Source: Pseudomonadota bacterium
GTDB taxonomy: Bacteria; Pseudomonadota; Gammaproteobacteria; Thiotrichales; Thiotrichaceae
Reading direction: 5' to 3'
Assembly: GCA_002747435.1 (NCBI GenBank)
Contig: PDPH01000047.1
Span: 62,001 to 126,000 of the forward strand
DNA length: 64,000 nt
Each line of letters opens with the position of its first letter. The stretch's first letter is position 1. Under the pieces are notes generated by a model. It was not told the DNA's origin. It was given only the letters and a program-made list of their open reading frames with translations, and did not search any database. Both the position numbers and the translations under genes were made by a program. Positions 1 through 7,942 of this stretch are shown here, one piece after another.

Positions 1-1
1 G

Positions 2-2143
2 TGCATGCGCAGGGGTATCAGCCCCCAAAATATGTGGAGTAGCCGCGAATTCTTTCTAGCAAAACTAGAAGAGCAGGAAAACCGCTATAAAAAATTTGGC
101 GACACAGCCTACCGCGTCGAACCCAATCTGAAAGAAGGTCGTGGCGGTTTGCGCGATATTCATATGATTAGCTGGATTATTGAGCGTGAATATGGGCAGC
201 TTTCATTATTTGAATTGCATGAGCATCATTTATTAGAGCAAGGTGAATACAAATGTTTACGCGAAGGACGCGACTTTTTGTGGCGCATTCGCTTTATTCT
301 GCACAATTTAACCGGGCGCAAAGAAGACCGTTTATTGTTTGACTACCAACACACACTAGCCAAAAGCTTTGGCTATAACGCCCCCAACCGTAATGATGCG
401 GTAGAGGCTTTTATGCAGCGTTACTATAAAACGATTACCGAACTAGAACGCTTAAACGATGTATTGCTGGGCGTGTTACGGGGTCGCCTAGTACCTTCGC
501 AACAATGCCATCCGATTATGGTAGGTGAATGGTATCAAAAACGTGGTAATTTATTGGCGGTCAACTCGCGTGACACTTTTACACTCTACCCGACGGCACT
601 GCTGGAAATCTTTTTAATCTTACAAACCATGCCAGATGTTCATTGTCTTGCGCCAGAAACCATTCGTCTAATGCGCAGCCATTTGCACCGCATTGACTCA
701 GGCTTCCGTCAACAAGCTTGGCACAGACAAATTTTCATGCAAATTTTGCGGCAACCCAGTGGTATTACCCATGTGCTGCGCCTGATGAATCGCTATGGGG
801 TTCTAGCTGCTTACCTGCCAGCTTTTGCCAATATTGTTGGTCGCATGCAGTATGACCTCTTTCATGTTTATACCGTTGATGAACATACCTTAGTGGTGAT
901 CAGCTATGTGCGTCGCTATAGTACTGAACGAGGTGCGCGTGAATTACCCGTGGGCGCTGAAATTTTCAAGAACCTGCCTAAGCCTGAATTATTGTACTTA
1001 GCTGCACTTTTTCACGATATAGCCAAAGGACGTCATGGCGACCACTCTGAACTGGGCGCAGTAGATGCTTATCATTTTGCCCGTGAACATGGTTTGAATC
1101 TGTACGATGCCTCACTCGTCGGCTGGCTGGTACAAAATCACTTGCTGATGAGTGTCACTGCGCAGCGCAAAGATATTAGCGACCCATTGGTGATTCATGA
1201 ATTTGCCAGTCAGGTGATTTCGCAAGCTCGGCTGGATTATCTGTTCCTACTCACTATGGCAGATATGAAAGGCACTAACCCCAAACTTTGGAATAGCTGG
1301 AAACAATCTCTGCTAAATGAACTTTATTTCAACACACGCCATTTGCTACGCAAACGCATCCCCTTTTCTGAAAAAAGTAATTATTTGCTGGAAAAAAAGC
1401 GTAGTGCCGCACTAGAACAATTGCGCGAAGAAGGCTTTGATGCCGCGCAGTGTCAGTCTTTATGGGAAAAACTGGGAGACGACTACCTGTTACAACATTC
1501 GGTCGAATCTATTTGCTGGCATGCTGAACATATTTTGACATCTTCTGAATGCACTATGCCGCTAGTACAACTACGCATCACTTCATCAGGCAGCAGCAAT
1601 GTCATCTTTATTTACAGCAAAGATCGACCAGATTTATTTACTCGCGTGGTATCTACTTTAGAACAGCTTAATTTGAATACAGTGCAGGCACGCATTGTTT
1701 CATTGGAAGACAGTATACACGACCTATACACCCTGCATATTCTCGGACCGGATAATACTTTAATTACCGAAGCGAGTGATCAGGCACATATTACTGAGGT
1801 CATACAGCGTAATTTGCAAGCAGACAAGCTCCGCCCCCGTCAGCACCGCCCACCACGAATATTACGTAATTTCGACGTACCCACGCGTATAAAATTCCGC
1901 CAGCAAGAAGATCGCGGCGTAACGTTGATGGAGGTGCAAACAGGTGATATGCCAGGCTTACTCTCCCGTATCGGTGAAGTATTAGATCAATTTGGCATTC
2001 GTGTACATAGCGCCCAAATCAGCACATTAGGCGAACAAGCAGAAGACGTGTTTTATATTACCCACCGTGATGGCGAATTATTCACAAATGAAAAGCAACA
2101 GGAGCAACTACGAGATGCCCTGGTACAGGCTCTGAAGCTTTAA
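2..2143 (+). CDS. glnD: [protein-PII] uridylyltransferase / uridylyl-removing enzyme, 5' truncated
   Basis: GlnD adds and removes UMP on PII proteins in response to glutamine and so sets nitrogen assimilation. The window opens inside the gene. About 712 residues are visible of a family length near 880-900, and the N-terminal nucleotidyltransferase catalytic part lies upstream of the window. What is visible is the conserved EPNLKEGRGGLRDIH segment, an HD phosphohydrolase domain (FHDIAKGRHGDHSELG, about residue 336 of the visible part) and two C-terminal ACT domains (about 534 and 638) that sense glutamine. The frame runs open to the window edge, so the internal ATG at position 5 should not be taken as a start. 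It converges on pnp. Confidence 0.96.
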   Translation, partial: CMRRGISPQNMWSSREFFLAKLEEQENRYKKFGDTAYRVEPNLKEGRGGLRDIHMISWIIEREYGQLSLFELHEHHLLEQGEYKCLREGRDFLWRIRFILHNLTGRKEDRLLFDYQHTLAKSFGYNAPNRNDAVEAFMQRYYKTITELERLNDVLLGVLRGRLVPSQQCHPIMVGEWYQKRGNLLAVNSRDTFTLYPTALLEIFLILQTMPDVHCLAPETIRLMRSHLHRIDSGFRQQAWHRQIFMQILRQPSGITHVLRLMNRYGVLAAYLPAFANIVGRMQYDLFHVYTVDEHTLVVISYVRRYSTERGARELPVGAEIFKNLPKPELLYLAALFHDIAKGRHGDHSELGAVDAYHFAREHGLNLYDASLVGWLVQNHLLMSVTAQRKDISDPLVIHEFASQVISQARLDYLFLLTMADMKGTNPKLWNSWKQSLLNELYFNTRHLLRKRIPFSEKSNYLLEKKRSAALEQLREEGFDAAQCQSLWEKLGDDYLLQHSVESICWHAEHILTSSECTMPLVQLRITSSGSSNVIFIYSKDRPDLFTRVVSTLEQLNLNTVQARIVSLEDSIHDLYTLHILGPDNTLITEASDQAHITEVIQRNLQADKLRPRQHRPPRILRNFDVPTRIKFRQQEDRGVTLMEVQTGDMPGLLSRIGEVLDQFGIRVHSAQISTLGEQAEDVFYITHRDGELFTNEKQQEQLRDALVQALKL

Positions 2144-2166
2144 ACGCTTGAAGACGCTCACTTCAA

Positions 2167-2188
2167 CCTCTCCCCTAAAGGCGAGAGG
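2167..2188. terminator. inverted repeat between glnD and pnp
   Basis: CCTCTC and GAGAGG arms, with two further G-C pairs inside after one mismatch, form a compact hairpin in the 76-base gap between the convergent genes glnD and pnp. There is no long T-run on either side, so it may be a weak bidirectional terminator or a small dispersed repeat. Confidence 0.4.
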
Positions 2189-2219
2189 CTAATAAAATCA
2201 ATTAACCCCTACCTCTAAC

Positions 2220-4337
2220 TTAAGCAGCGGCATCGTCCGCAGCGGCTTCTTTCATACTCAAACGCATACGTCCTTGCCGGTCAATTTCAATTACCTTGAC
2301 CTTTACCGTATCGCCCACATTGACAAAATCAGTCACTTTCTCAACACGATCTTTGCTGATTTGGGAAATATGCAGCAAACCGTCCTTGCCTGGCAGAATC
2401 GTTACGAATGCGCCAAAGTCCATAATACGTGCCACCTTGCCTTCGTAAACCTTATTCAGCTCTACCTCAGCCGTAATCGCCTCAATCATGCCCCTAGCTT
2501 TATGTGCGGCAGCGGCATCAACAGCAGCAATTTTAATAAAACCTTCGTCATTAATATCAATGGTTGCACCAGACGCTTCGGTAATACTACGAATGGTTTC
2601 ACCACCCTTGCCGATGACTTCCCGAATTTTTTCAGGATTAATTTTCATGGTGACATAACGTGGCGCATAGTCAGACAATTGATCGCGTGGCTGACCGATC
2701 ACTTTTTCCATTTCGCCCAGAATAAATAGACGACCACCTTTAGCCTGCTCCAGCGCTTGCTGCATGATTTCGCGGGTAATACCGTTAATCTTAATGTCCA
2801 TTTGCAGCGCCGTAATACCCTCTTTAGAACCCGCCACTTTGAAATCCATGTCGCCCAGATGATCTTCATCACCCAGAATGTCACTCAATACGGCAAAGTC
2901 TTCACCTTCTTTAATCAAGCCCATTGCAATACCAGCCACTGGCGCTGAAACCGGCACACCTGCATCCATTAAGGACAAGGAACTACCGCAAACACTCGCC
3001 ATTGAGCTAGAGCCATTAGACTCCGTAATTTCAGACACACAACGGATGACATAAGGAAAATCTTCCATTGCGGGTAAAGTCGCTTTTACACCACGCTTGG
3101 CCAAACGACCGTGCCCAATTTCACGACGCTTAGGCGAGCCAATCATGCCTGTTTCGCCCACGCAATAAGGCGGGAAATTATAATTAAAGATAAAGGCATC
3201 TTTATATTCACCCGCAATAGCATCAATCAATTGTGCATCGCGTTCAGTACCCAGTGTAGTCACGACTAGCGCCTGAGTTTCGCCGCGTGTAAACAAGGCT
3301 GAACCGTGCGCACGTGGCAAAACACCGACTTTCACTGTAATCGGACGCACTGTCTGACGGTCACGTCCATCAATACGGGGCTGACCTTCCAGAATACGAC
3401 TACGTACCACTTTCTTTTCTAGGTGTTTGAACTCGACCTTCAATTCACTTTCAGTCAAGTTTGCTTCAGTCTCTGCGCTCTCGCCCTCTGCTGGCAATAA
3501 TTTCTCTTTGGCAGAATTATAAATTTCGCTAATACGATTGCCGCGATCTTGCTTATCTGCAATCTGGAAAGCAGCAACCAAATCAGCTTCACATAGATCC
3601 GCCAAGGCCGTCGCTAGTGCAACATTAGGCTCAGGTGGCATCCACTCCCAAGCCGGATTATTAACTTCAGCCGCCATTTCATTGATAGCATTAATGGCGA
3701 CCTGCATTTGTTCATGACCGAAAACAACCGCACCGAGCATAATCTCTTCGCTCAGCAGATTAGCTTCGGATTCAACCATTAAAACAGCATCCGCTGTACC
3801 GGCGACAACCAAATCCAAATCAGATGTTTTTAATGCTTCAGAAGAAGGGTTCAACAAATACTCGCCATTACGATAAGCTACTCGAGCAGCACCGATTGGC
3901 CCTTCAAAAGGAATTCCAGACAAACGCAAAGCAGCAGATGCACCTAGCATAGCGGGAATATCAGGAGAAACTTCAGGATTCAATGAAATAACTGTGGCAA
4001 CCACCTGCACTTCATTATAAAAGCCTTCAGGGAAAAGCGGGCGAATTGGACGATCAATCAAACGAGCAATCAAGGTTTCATCTTCGGTTGGACGCGCTTC
4101 ACGCTTAAAGAAGCCCCCCGGGATACGGCCAGCCGCATAGAATTTTTCTTGGTAATTAACGGTTAAAGGGAAAAAATCCTGGCCTGCTTGTGCTTCTTTG
4201 CGACCTACTGCACTGACCAACAATACAGTATCGTCCATATTAATAATCACTGCTGCGCTTGCTTGACGTGCAATTTCGCCAGTTTCTATCGTGACAGCAT
4301 GCTCCCCATACTGAAAGGTTTTTGTAATTTTTGCCAT
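2220..4337 (-). CDS. pnp: polyribonucleotide nucleotidyltransferase (PNPase)
   Basis: PNPase is the 3'-5' phosphorolytic exoribonuclease of the degradosome. The 705 residues match the usual family length. Domain order is RNase PH 1, an all-helical linker, RNase PH 2, a KH domain ([16 protein letters not shown], about 560) and an S1 domain ([13 protein letters not shown] and HISQIS, about 625-690). The C-terminus ends in an Ala/Asp-rich tail. It lies downstream of rpsO on the same strand, the classic rpsO-pnp arrangement, with the rpsO terminator and a long leader hairpin in between. The hairpin suggests RNase III-dependent autoregulation as described for E. coli. Confidence 0.98.
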   Translation of the reverse strand: MAKITKTFQYGEHAVTIETGEIARQASAAVIINMDDTVLLVSAVGRKEAQAGQDFFPLTVNYQEKFYAAGRIPGGFFKREARPTEDETLIARLIDRPIRPLFPEGFYNEVQVVATVISLNPEVSPDIPAMLGASAALRLSGIPFEGPIGAARVAYRNGEYLLNPSSEALKTSDLDLVVAGTADAVLMVESEANLLSEEIMLGAVVFGHEQMQVAINAINEMAAEVNNPAWEWMPPEPNVALATALADLCEADLVAAFQIADKQDRGNRISEIYNSAKEKLLPAEGESAETEANLTESELKVEFKHLEKKVVRSRILEGQPRIDGRDRQTVRPITVKVGVLPRAHGSALFTRGETQALVVTTLGTERDAQLIDAIAGEYKDAFIFNYNFPPYCVGETGMIGSPKRREIGHGRLAKRGVKATLPAMEDFPYVIRCVSEITESNGSSSMASVCGSSLSLMDAGVPVSAPVAGIAMGLIKEGEDFAVLSDILGDEDHLGDMDFKVAGSKEGITALQMDIKINGITREIMQQALEQAKGGRLFILGEMEKVIGQPRDQLSDYAPRYVTMKINPEKIREVIGKGGETIRSITEASGATIDINDEGFIKIAAVDAAAAHKARGMIEAITAEVELNKVYEGKVARIMDFGAFVTILPGKDGLLHISQISKDRVEKVTDFVNVGDTVKVKVIEIDRQGRMRLSMKEAAADDAAA

Positions 4338-4378
4338 ATAAATATCAAAGCCTGTATTGACAATTTTTTAAGAAATCT

Positions 4379-4453
4379 GTCACGGGCAGGCTGTTTATGA
4401 ATACTCCGGGAGGGGGGTACGCAGAATACTTATAAACAACCTTCCTGCGTGAC
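4379..4453 (-). promoter_or_regulatory. pnp leader stem-loop, candidate RNase III/PNPase autoregulatory hairpin
   Basis: The arms GTCACG...CAGG...TGTTTAT (from 4379) pair with ATAAACA...CCTG...CGTGAC (to 4453) with small bulges. This makes a roughly 75-base imperfect hairpin 42 bases upstream of the pnp ATG. In E. coli a similarly placed double-stranded leader is cut by RNase III and then removed by PNPase, which feeds back on pnp. The structure is read from the sequence; the function is inferred from position and family knowledge. Confidence 0.6.
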
Positions 4454-4485
4454 AAGTGAAAATTAGAATAGATGTAAGTACCAAC

Positions 4486-4513
4486 AAAAACACCGCAATC
4501 ATGCGGTGTTTTT
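4486..4513 (-). terminator. rho-independent terminator of rpsO
   Basis: A perfect 12-bp stem (AACACCGCA core with A/T flanks), a four-base loop ATCA and a T-run on the minus strand follow the rpsO stop codon by 12 bases. Partial readthrough into pnp is known for this operon in other species. Confidence 0.9.
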
Positions 4514-4524
4514 TAGTGCGTCGA

Positions 4525-4794
4525 TTAGCGACGCAGCCCCAAACGCTCAATCAGGGACTGATAACGTCCCAAATCCTTGCGCTTAAGGTAGTCCAACAGC
4601 TTGCGACGCTGATTGACCATTTTCAACATCCCACGACGGGAATGGTGATCATGTTTATGGATGGCGAAGTGGTCGGTCAGGTGCTTAATGTTCGCTGTTA
4701 ACAGCGCAACCTGCACCTCCGGCGACCCGGTGTCAGTATCTGACTGGCGGTATTCAGCTACGATTTCCGCCTTTTTTTCTGCACTCAGAGACAT
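4525..4794 (-). CDS. rpsO: 30S ribosomal protein S15
   Basis: S15 is a primary 16S rRNA-binding protein of the small subunit platform. The 89 residues are exactly the family length, starting [17 protein letters not shown] and ending LIERLGLRR, with the conserved [12 protein letters not shown] segment that contacts rRNA. It sits directly upstream of pnp on the same strand, as in most gammaproteobacteria. Confidence 0.98.
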   Translation of the reverse strand: MSLSAEKKAEIVAEYRQSDTDTGSPEVQVALLTANIKHLTDHFAIHKHDHHSRRGMLKMVNQRRKLLDYLKRKDLGRYQSLIERLGLRR

Positions 4795-4998
4795 CGTCCA
4801 AAGCTCCAGATTAAAGGTTGCTAAAAAGTCGGCGATTATAGCACTGTACCTTTCAAGCTACAAACGAAAACAACACTTCATCGCAACTCCAACAACAGTC
4901 TCAAAATACTCTGTTTTTCACAGCTATACGCAAAGATCACCTACTACAAAGTAGTGTGCTTTTGGACAGGCTCAGCTATATCATTCCGTATTCAATAC

Positions 4999-5385
4999 TT
5001 ACTTTTTCTTTTTCAAAGGCACGCAGTCATAACTAAGGATGTTTTCCTTTCCCTGGTCAGACCACTCTTTCTTATCAAGGAAACTTTTCTTACTAAGATC
5101 GCCATGATCTGTACTAAAAGTCAATCCACTCATGGTATCTCCATAAAGATAAGCCGTATTTCCACCAATGAAAGGTAGGTAATAAGTATTTTTTTTGTCA
5201 TCAACCAAGCGAATAAACGAAAACTCCTCATCATACTGGTATTCAGATGCAGTCAATTCACCGAAACCTTTACAGTTTAGCTGCACATTTTGAACTTGTT
5301 TGAAAGTTATATCATTGTTTGTTTCGGCATAGGCCAATTGAAAACTGCCGATCAGCACCAATGCAAGCAATACTATTTTATTCAT
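4999..5385 (-). CDS. small secreted protein of unknown function
   Basis: 128 residues starting with a clear Sec signal peptide (MNKIVLLALVLIGSFQLAYA, cleavage likely after AYA). The mature part of about 108 residues has two cysteines that could form a disulfide (NCKGFGEL and SYDCVPL) and many beta-favouring aromatic residues, so a small beta-rich periplasmic protein is plausible. It ends in a run of lysines. I do not recognise the family. It stands alone between rpsO and yggX, pointing away from yggX. Confidence 0.7.
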   Translation of the reverse strand: MNKIVLLALVLIGSFQLAYAETNNDITFKQVQNVQLNCKGFGELTASEYQYDEEFSFIRLVDDKKNTYYLPFIGGNTAYLYGDTMSGLTFSTDHGDLSKKSFLDKKEWSDQGKENILSYDCVPLKKKK

Positions 5386-5533
5386 GAGTCACCTTTTGAT
5401 TGTGAACAGTTAACGAGAGCTAGTCAGACATAGCTTGACGAAAAGAGTTCAAAAATCATCAAAATCATTATGATAAATACCGTGTTGTACATTTTTGTTG
5501 CACTATGAGGAAGTTAATGGGATCTTGATCTAC

Positions 5534-5563
5534 TTGAGTTTCGTTGAAAAGCTTTGGTATAAC
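5534..5563 (+). promoter_or_regulatory. candidate sigma-70 promoter of yggX
   Basis: TTGAGT (5534-5539) and TATAAC (5558-5563) are separated by 18 bases and lie about 75 bases upstream of the yggX ATG. This is the only reasonable -35/-10 pair I saw in the 252-base gap. Confidence 0.35.
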
Positions 5564-5637
5564 TTGCCTCCATCTGGCACAAGGCTGGATTTTACACTGC
5601 TGCACTGTCTATCCATTATTTACATCAAGGAGCAAAC

Positions 5638-5904
5638 ATGACTCGCATGGTGAATTGCGTTTTACTCGAAACAAAAGCCGAAGGACTGGAACGTCCTACT
5701 TACCCTGGCGAACTAGGCAAACGTATCTTTGAAAATGTCTCAAAAGAAGCTTGGCAAAAATGGCTACGCCACCAAACTATTTTAATGAACGAATACCGCC
5801 TCAGCCCTATTAACCCCAAAGATCGTCAATTTTTGGAAGAGGAAATGGAAAAATTCTTTTTTGGAGAAGGTGCATCAACAGTAGAAAACTACCAAGCTGT
5901 TTAA
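5638..5904 (+). CDS. yggX: Fe(2+)-trafficking / oxidative damage protection protein YggX
   Basis: 88 residues, the usual size for YggX, a small cytoplasmic protein linked to iron handling and protection of Fe-S clusters from oxidation. Conserved family segments are visible: MVNCVLLETKAEGLERP near the start with the invariant Cys, YPGELGKRIFENVSKEAW, and WLRHQTILMNEYRL. The ribosome binding site AAGGAG sits 6 bases before the ATG. It has its own promoter region and is not in an operon with its neighbours. In E. coli it lies beside mutY, but not here. Confidence 0.95.
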   Translation: MTRMVNCVLLETKAEGLERPTYPGELGKRIFENVSKEAWQKWLRHQTILMNEYRLSPINPKDRQFLEEEMEKFFFGEGASTVENYQAV

Positions 5905-5908
5905 CCAA

Positions 5909-5954
5909 AAACCCTCACCTCATTTATATTATTTATAGTAAAGGGTGAGGGTTT
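5909..5954 (-). terminator. hairpin terminator between yggX and a convergent lipoprotein gene
   Basis: A perfect 11-bp stem AAACCCTCACC / GGTGAGGGTTT with a 24-base AT-rich loop. Read on the minus strand it is followed by a T-run, so it suits the lipoprotein gene that ends at 5986. It can also stop yggX transcripts less efficiently. Confidence 0.7.
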
Positions 5955-5985
5955 GAGCAGGAGAAACTACAAAAATCTTTAAGGC

Positions 5986-6594
5986 TCAGCCTTTTTTATT
6001 GGGTATCGCTTTCCAAACCATTGTATCTAACCGCCAGTCTGCCATCTCTTTCATAGGTGGTAACTGGTCGCCTGCCCCGTTCCATTGCCCAGAAAAAATA
6101 TACAAGACATTTTGTGTCTTAGGCGCGAAACACATTACCTTGCCGCGCCATTCATCAGCACCTGCCACACAACGCTCTGTTTTACCGGCTGCATAAACGT
6201 CACGGAAAGGCGTACCAATAGCATGTCCCAATTTATTACCAATTAAATTATCGTGCACAACCACAGAAAAAATACCTTCTTCACGATAATCTGGATTAAT
6301 ACTTAATAAAGGTTTACTCTGCTGTTTAATCGTAATCACAGGATATTGCCCACCACCCCGATAATGTGTTTCCTGAGCCACATTAAAATTCTGGAAGGCA
6401 TCGCCAATACGCACCAAATTAAAAGGCGTTTCGGCATTCAGTGGCCCAACCCCATCCGCCGACAACATAAATAAAGGTGCGACGGTAGCTTGTGATCCAT
6501 CTGTATTAGCCTCTTCAGCATCACTGCCGCAGGCACTCAGCGCCAAAGCAAACACTATTGTCAGTCCCATCTGAGACAGCCAACGCAAATCCAT
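5986..6594 (-). CDS. YfeY-like (DUF1131) envelope lipoprotein
   Basis: About 202 residues from the chosen start. That ATG is preceded by AAGGAG at a good distance and opens a lipoprotein signal (LTIVFALALSACGS), while the longer open frame adds 30 residues with no function. The body matches the DUF1131 pattern of E. coli YfeY: GVGPLNAETPFNLVRIGDAF, IGTPFRDVY, a Cys pair (RCVAG and KVMCFA), and the ending FSGQWNGAGDQLPP...W. YfeY is a sigma-E-regulated lipoprotein of unknown role. The residue after the lipidated Cys is Gly, which suggests the outer membrane. It is monocistronic and convergent with yggX. Confidence 0.75.
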   Translation of the reverse strand: MDLRWLSQMGLTIVFALALSACGSDAEEANTDGSQATVAPLFMLSADGVGPLNAETPFNLVRIGDAFQNFNVAQETHYRGGGQYPVITIKQQSKPLLSINPDYREEGIFSVVVHDNLIGNKLGHAIGTPFRDVYAAGKTERCVAGADEWRGKVMCFAPKTQNVLYIFSGQWNGAGDQLPPMKEMADWRLDTMVWKAIPNKKG

Positions 6595-6828
6595 GCCCCA
6601 ACTCCTTAACCCCTTATGGGCTATTAATTTCAAATAAAGCTGCCATAGAGCCTGTCTCTGCAAGACATTTATCATACTATTCATTATAACCTTGCGTCAT
6701 ATCGCATAACTATTAGGCATATGCCAGCAATTTGCCGTTTATCAGCTATATTTTACCTTATACGATAATAAATCACCAAAGCAACAGCAAAGGAACTATA
6801 CACATACTGAACGAAAGCTGAATCACCA
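6595..6828. other. intergenic region upstream of two divergent small genes
   Basis: 234 AT-rich bases between the DUF1131 lipoprotein start and a putative 50-residue gene on the plus strand. The start-proximal part holds the lipoprotein ribosome binding site. I found no convincing promoter pair, RNA gene or repeat. Confidence 0.4.
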
Positions 6829-6981
6829 ATGTTTCACTCTCGTTTACTCAAGCTAAGTTCGATCTTCAAAAAAGAAGATAATGCCCGATTCTTTTACCGG
6901 AATGATAAAAATAACTCAGCCTCATACCAACAGCGAATGCTCCCAAGCCTAGGCTTCAAGGTAAAAGATTTCCTCCGTTGA
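6829..6981 (+). CDS. putative 50-residue basic small protein
   Basis: An ATG-initiated frame of 50 codons (MFHSRLLKLSSIFKKEDNAR... ending VKDFLR) whose stop codon touches the first base of a strong terminator. It is rich in Lys/Arg, Phe and Ser and has no cysteine and no membrane segment. The ribosome binding site is weak (an A/G-rich stretch ACGAAAG about 12 bases upstream). The tight fit to the terminator is the main reason to believe it. I do not recognise it. The alternative is a small non-coding RNA ending at the same terminator. Confidence 0.4.
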   Translation: MFHSRLLKLSSIFKKEDNARFFYRNDKNNSASYQQRMLPSLGFKVKDFLR

Positions 6982-7014
6982 CCGCCGTACCCAATAGGAT
7001 ACGGCGGTTTATTA
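6981..7014 (+). terminator. rho-independent terminator
   Basis: A perfect 9-bp GC-rich stem ACCGCCGTA / TACGGCGGT (6981-6989 / 7000-7008), a 10-base loop and a TTTATTATT tail. It lies only about 30 bases upstream of the exonuclease gene start, so it must end a transcript coming from the small gene at 6829 or from an RNA. Confidence 0.85.
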
Positions 7015-7042
7015 TTATGACTCTTTTTACCAACAGATCACC

Positions 7043-7942
7043 ATGACGCACCTTCTTGATAAAGCCATTGACCAACAGGTTTGGCTGATTGACAGTAGCA
7101 TTTACATCTTTCGTGCCTGGTTTGCACGACAACCCACACAGCTTGATAACGCAGGCCAAGCGATTCATGCCGTTAAAGGCTTCCTGCAATGGCTCTATTC
7201 CTTCCTATACTCGCAAACGCCTCATTACCTAGGCTTTGCTTTTGATACCAGTCTGCAAAGCTCTGTACGCAAAACCCTTTACCCTGCGTACAAAGCCAAT
7301 CGCCCCCCTGCTCCTGATGAGCTCAAATACCAATTCCAACTTTGCCGTGAATTTGTGGAAGCTTTAGGTCTAGTGCAGACAAGTAGTCTTCATTATGAAG
7401 CTGATGACATCATTGGCACTTGGGCACAACACTACCAACAACAAAACAAACAAATCATTATTGTCAGTGGCGATAAAGATTTAACACAACTCATTAGGGA
7501 ACGAGATGTATGGTGGGACTATGGACGGCGCAGTGCTTTGAATGCTGGTGGCATCAAAAGCAGCTTGGGCGTTTGGCCTGAGCAAATCGTAGATCAACTC
7601 GCCATTGCTGGCGATAAAGTCGACAACATTCCAGGAGTCCCTGGCGTTGGTATGTCAACTGCCGCTAAATTGCTAAGACGTTTTGGCACATTGGACAAAA
7701 TGCTGGAACATATTGAAACCATCGGCAGCATGCAGTTACACGGTGCCAAGCGTCTGCAAAAGCTGATTGAACAACACCAAGACACCATTCATCTAGCACG
7801 CCAACTGACCAAAATTCACCGCGCCGTACCAGCCATCCCTTTAGCGCTACATCGCCATACAAAGAAGCCTGAGCAGCTAAAAAACTTGTGTGAGCAATTG
7901 GGCTTGAATGAACAGCAATACAATAACTGGTTAAAACTATAG
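7043..7942 (+). CDS. 5'-3' exonuclease / flap endonuclease (PolA-type 5' nuclease, ExoIX-like)
   Basis: 299 residues forming a stand-alone 5' nuclease. The metal-binding acidic motifs are present: LIDSSIYIFRAW near the N-terminus, YEADDIIGTWA, SGDKDLTQLI, then the helix-3-turn-helix segment GDKVDNIPGVPGVGMSTAAKLL. This is the fold of the N-terminal domain of DNA polymerase I and of E. coli Xni/ExoIX. Unlike Xni, the acidic motifs look complete, so it is probably an active structure-specific nuclease acting on flaps in repair or replication. Its last 6 bases overlap the end of the convergent ABC-F gene. Confidence 0.9.
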   Translation: MTHLLDKAIDQQVWLIDSSIYIFRAWFARQPTQLDNAGQAIHAVKGFLQWLYSFLYSQTPHYLGFAFDTSLQSSVRKTLYPAYKANRPPAPDELKYQFQLCREFVEALGLVQTSSLHYEADDIIGTWAQHYQQQNKQIIIVSGDKDLTQLIRERDVWWDYGRRSALNAGGIKSSLGVWPEQIVDQLAIAGDKVDNIPGVPGVGMSTAAKLLRRFGTLDKMLEHIETIGSMQLHGAKRLQKLIEQHQDTIHLARQLTKIHRAVPAIPLALHRHTKKPEQLKNLCEQLGLNEQQYNNWLKL

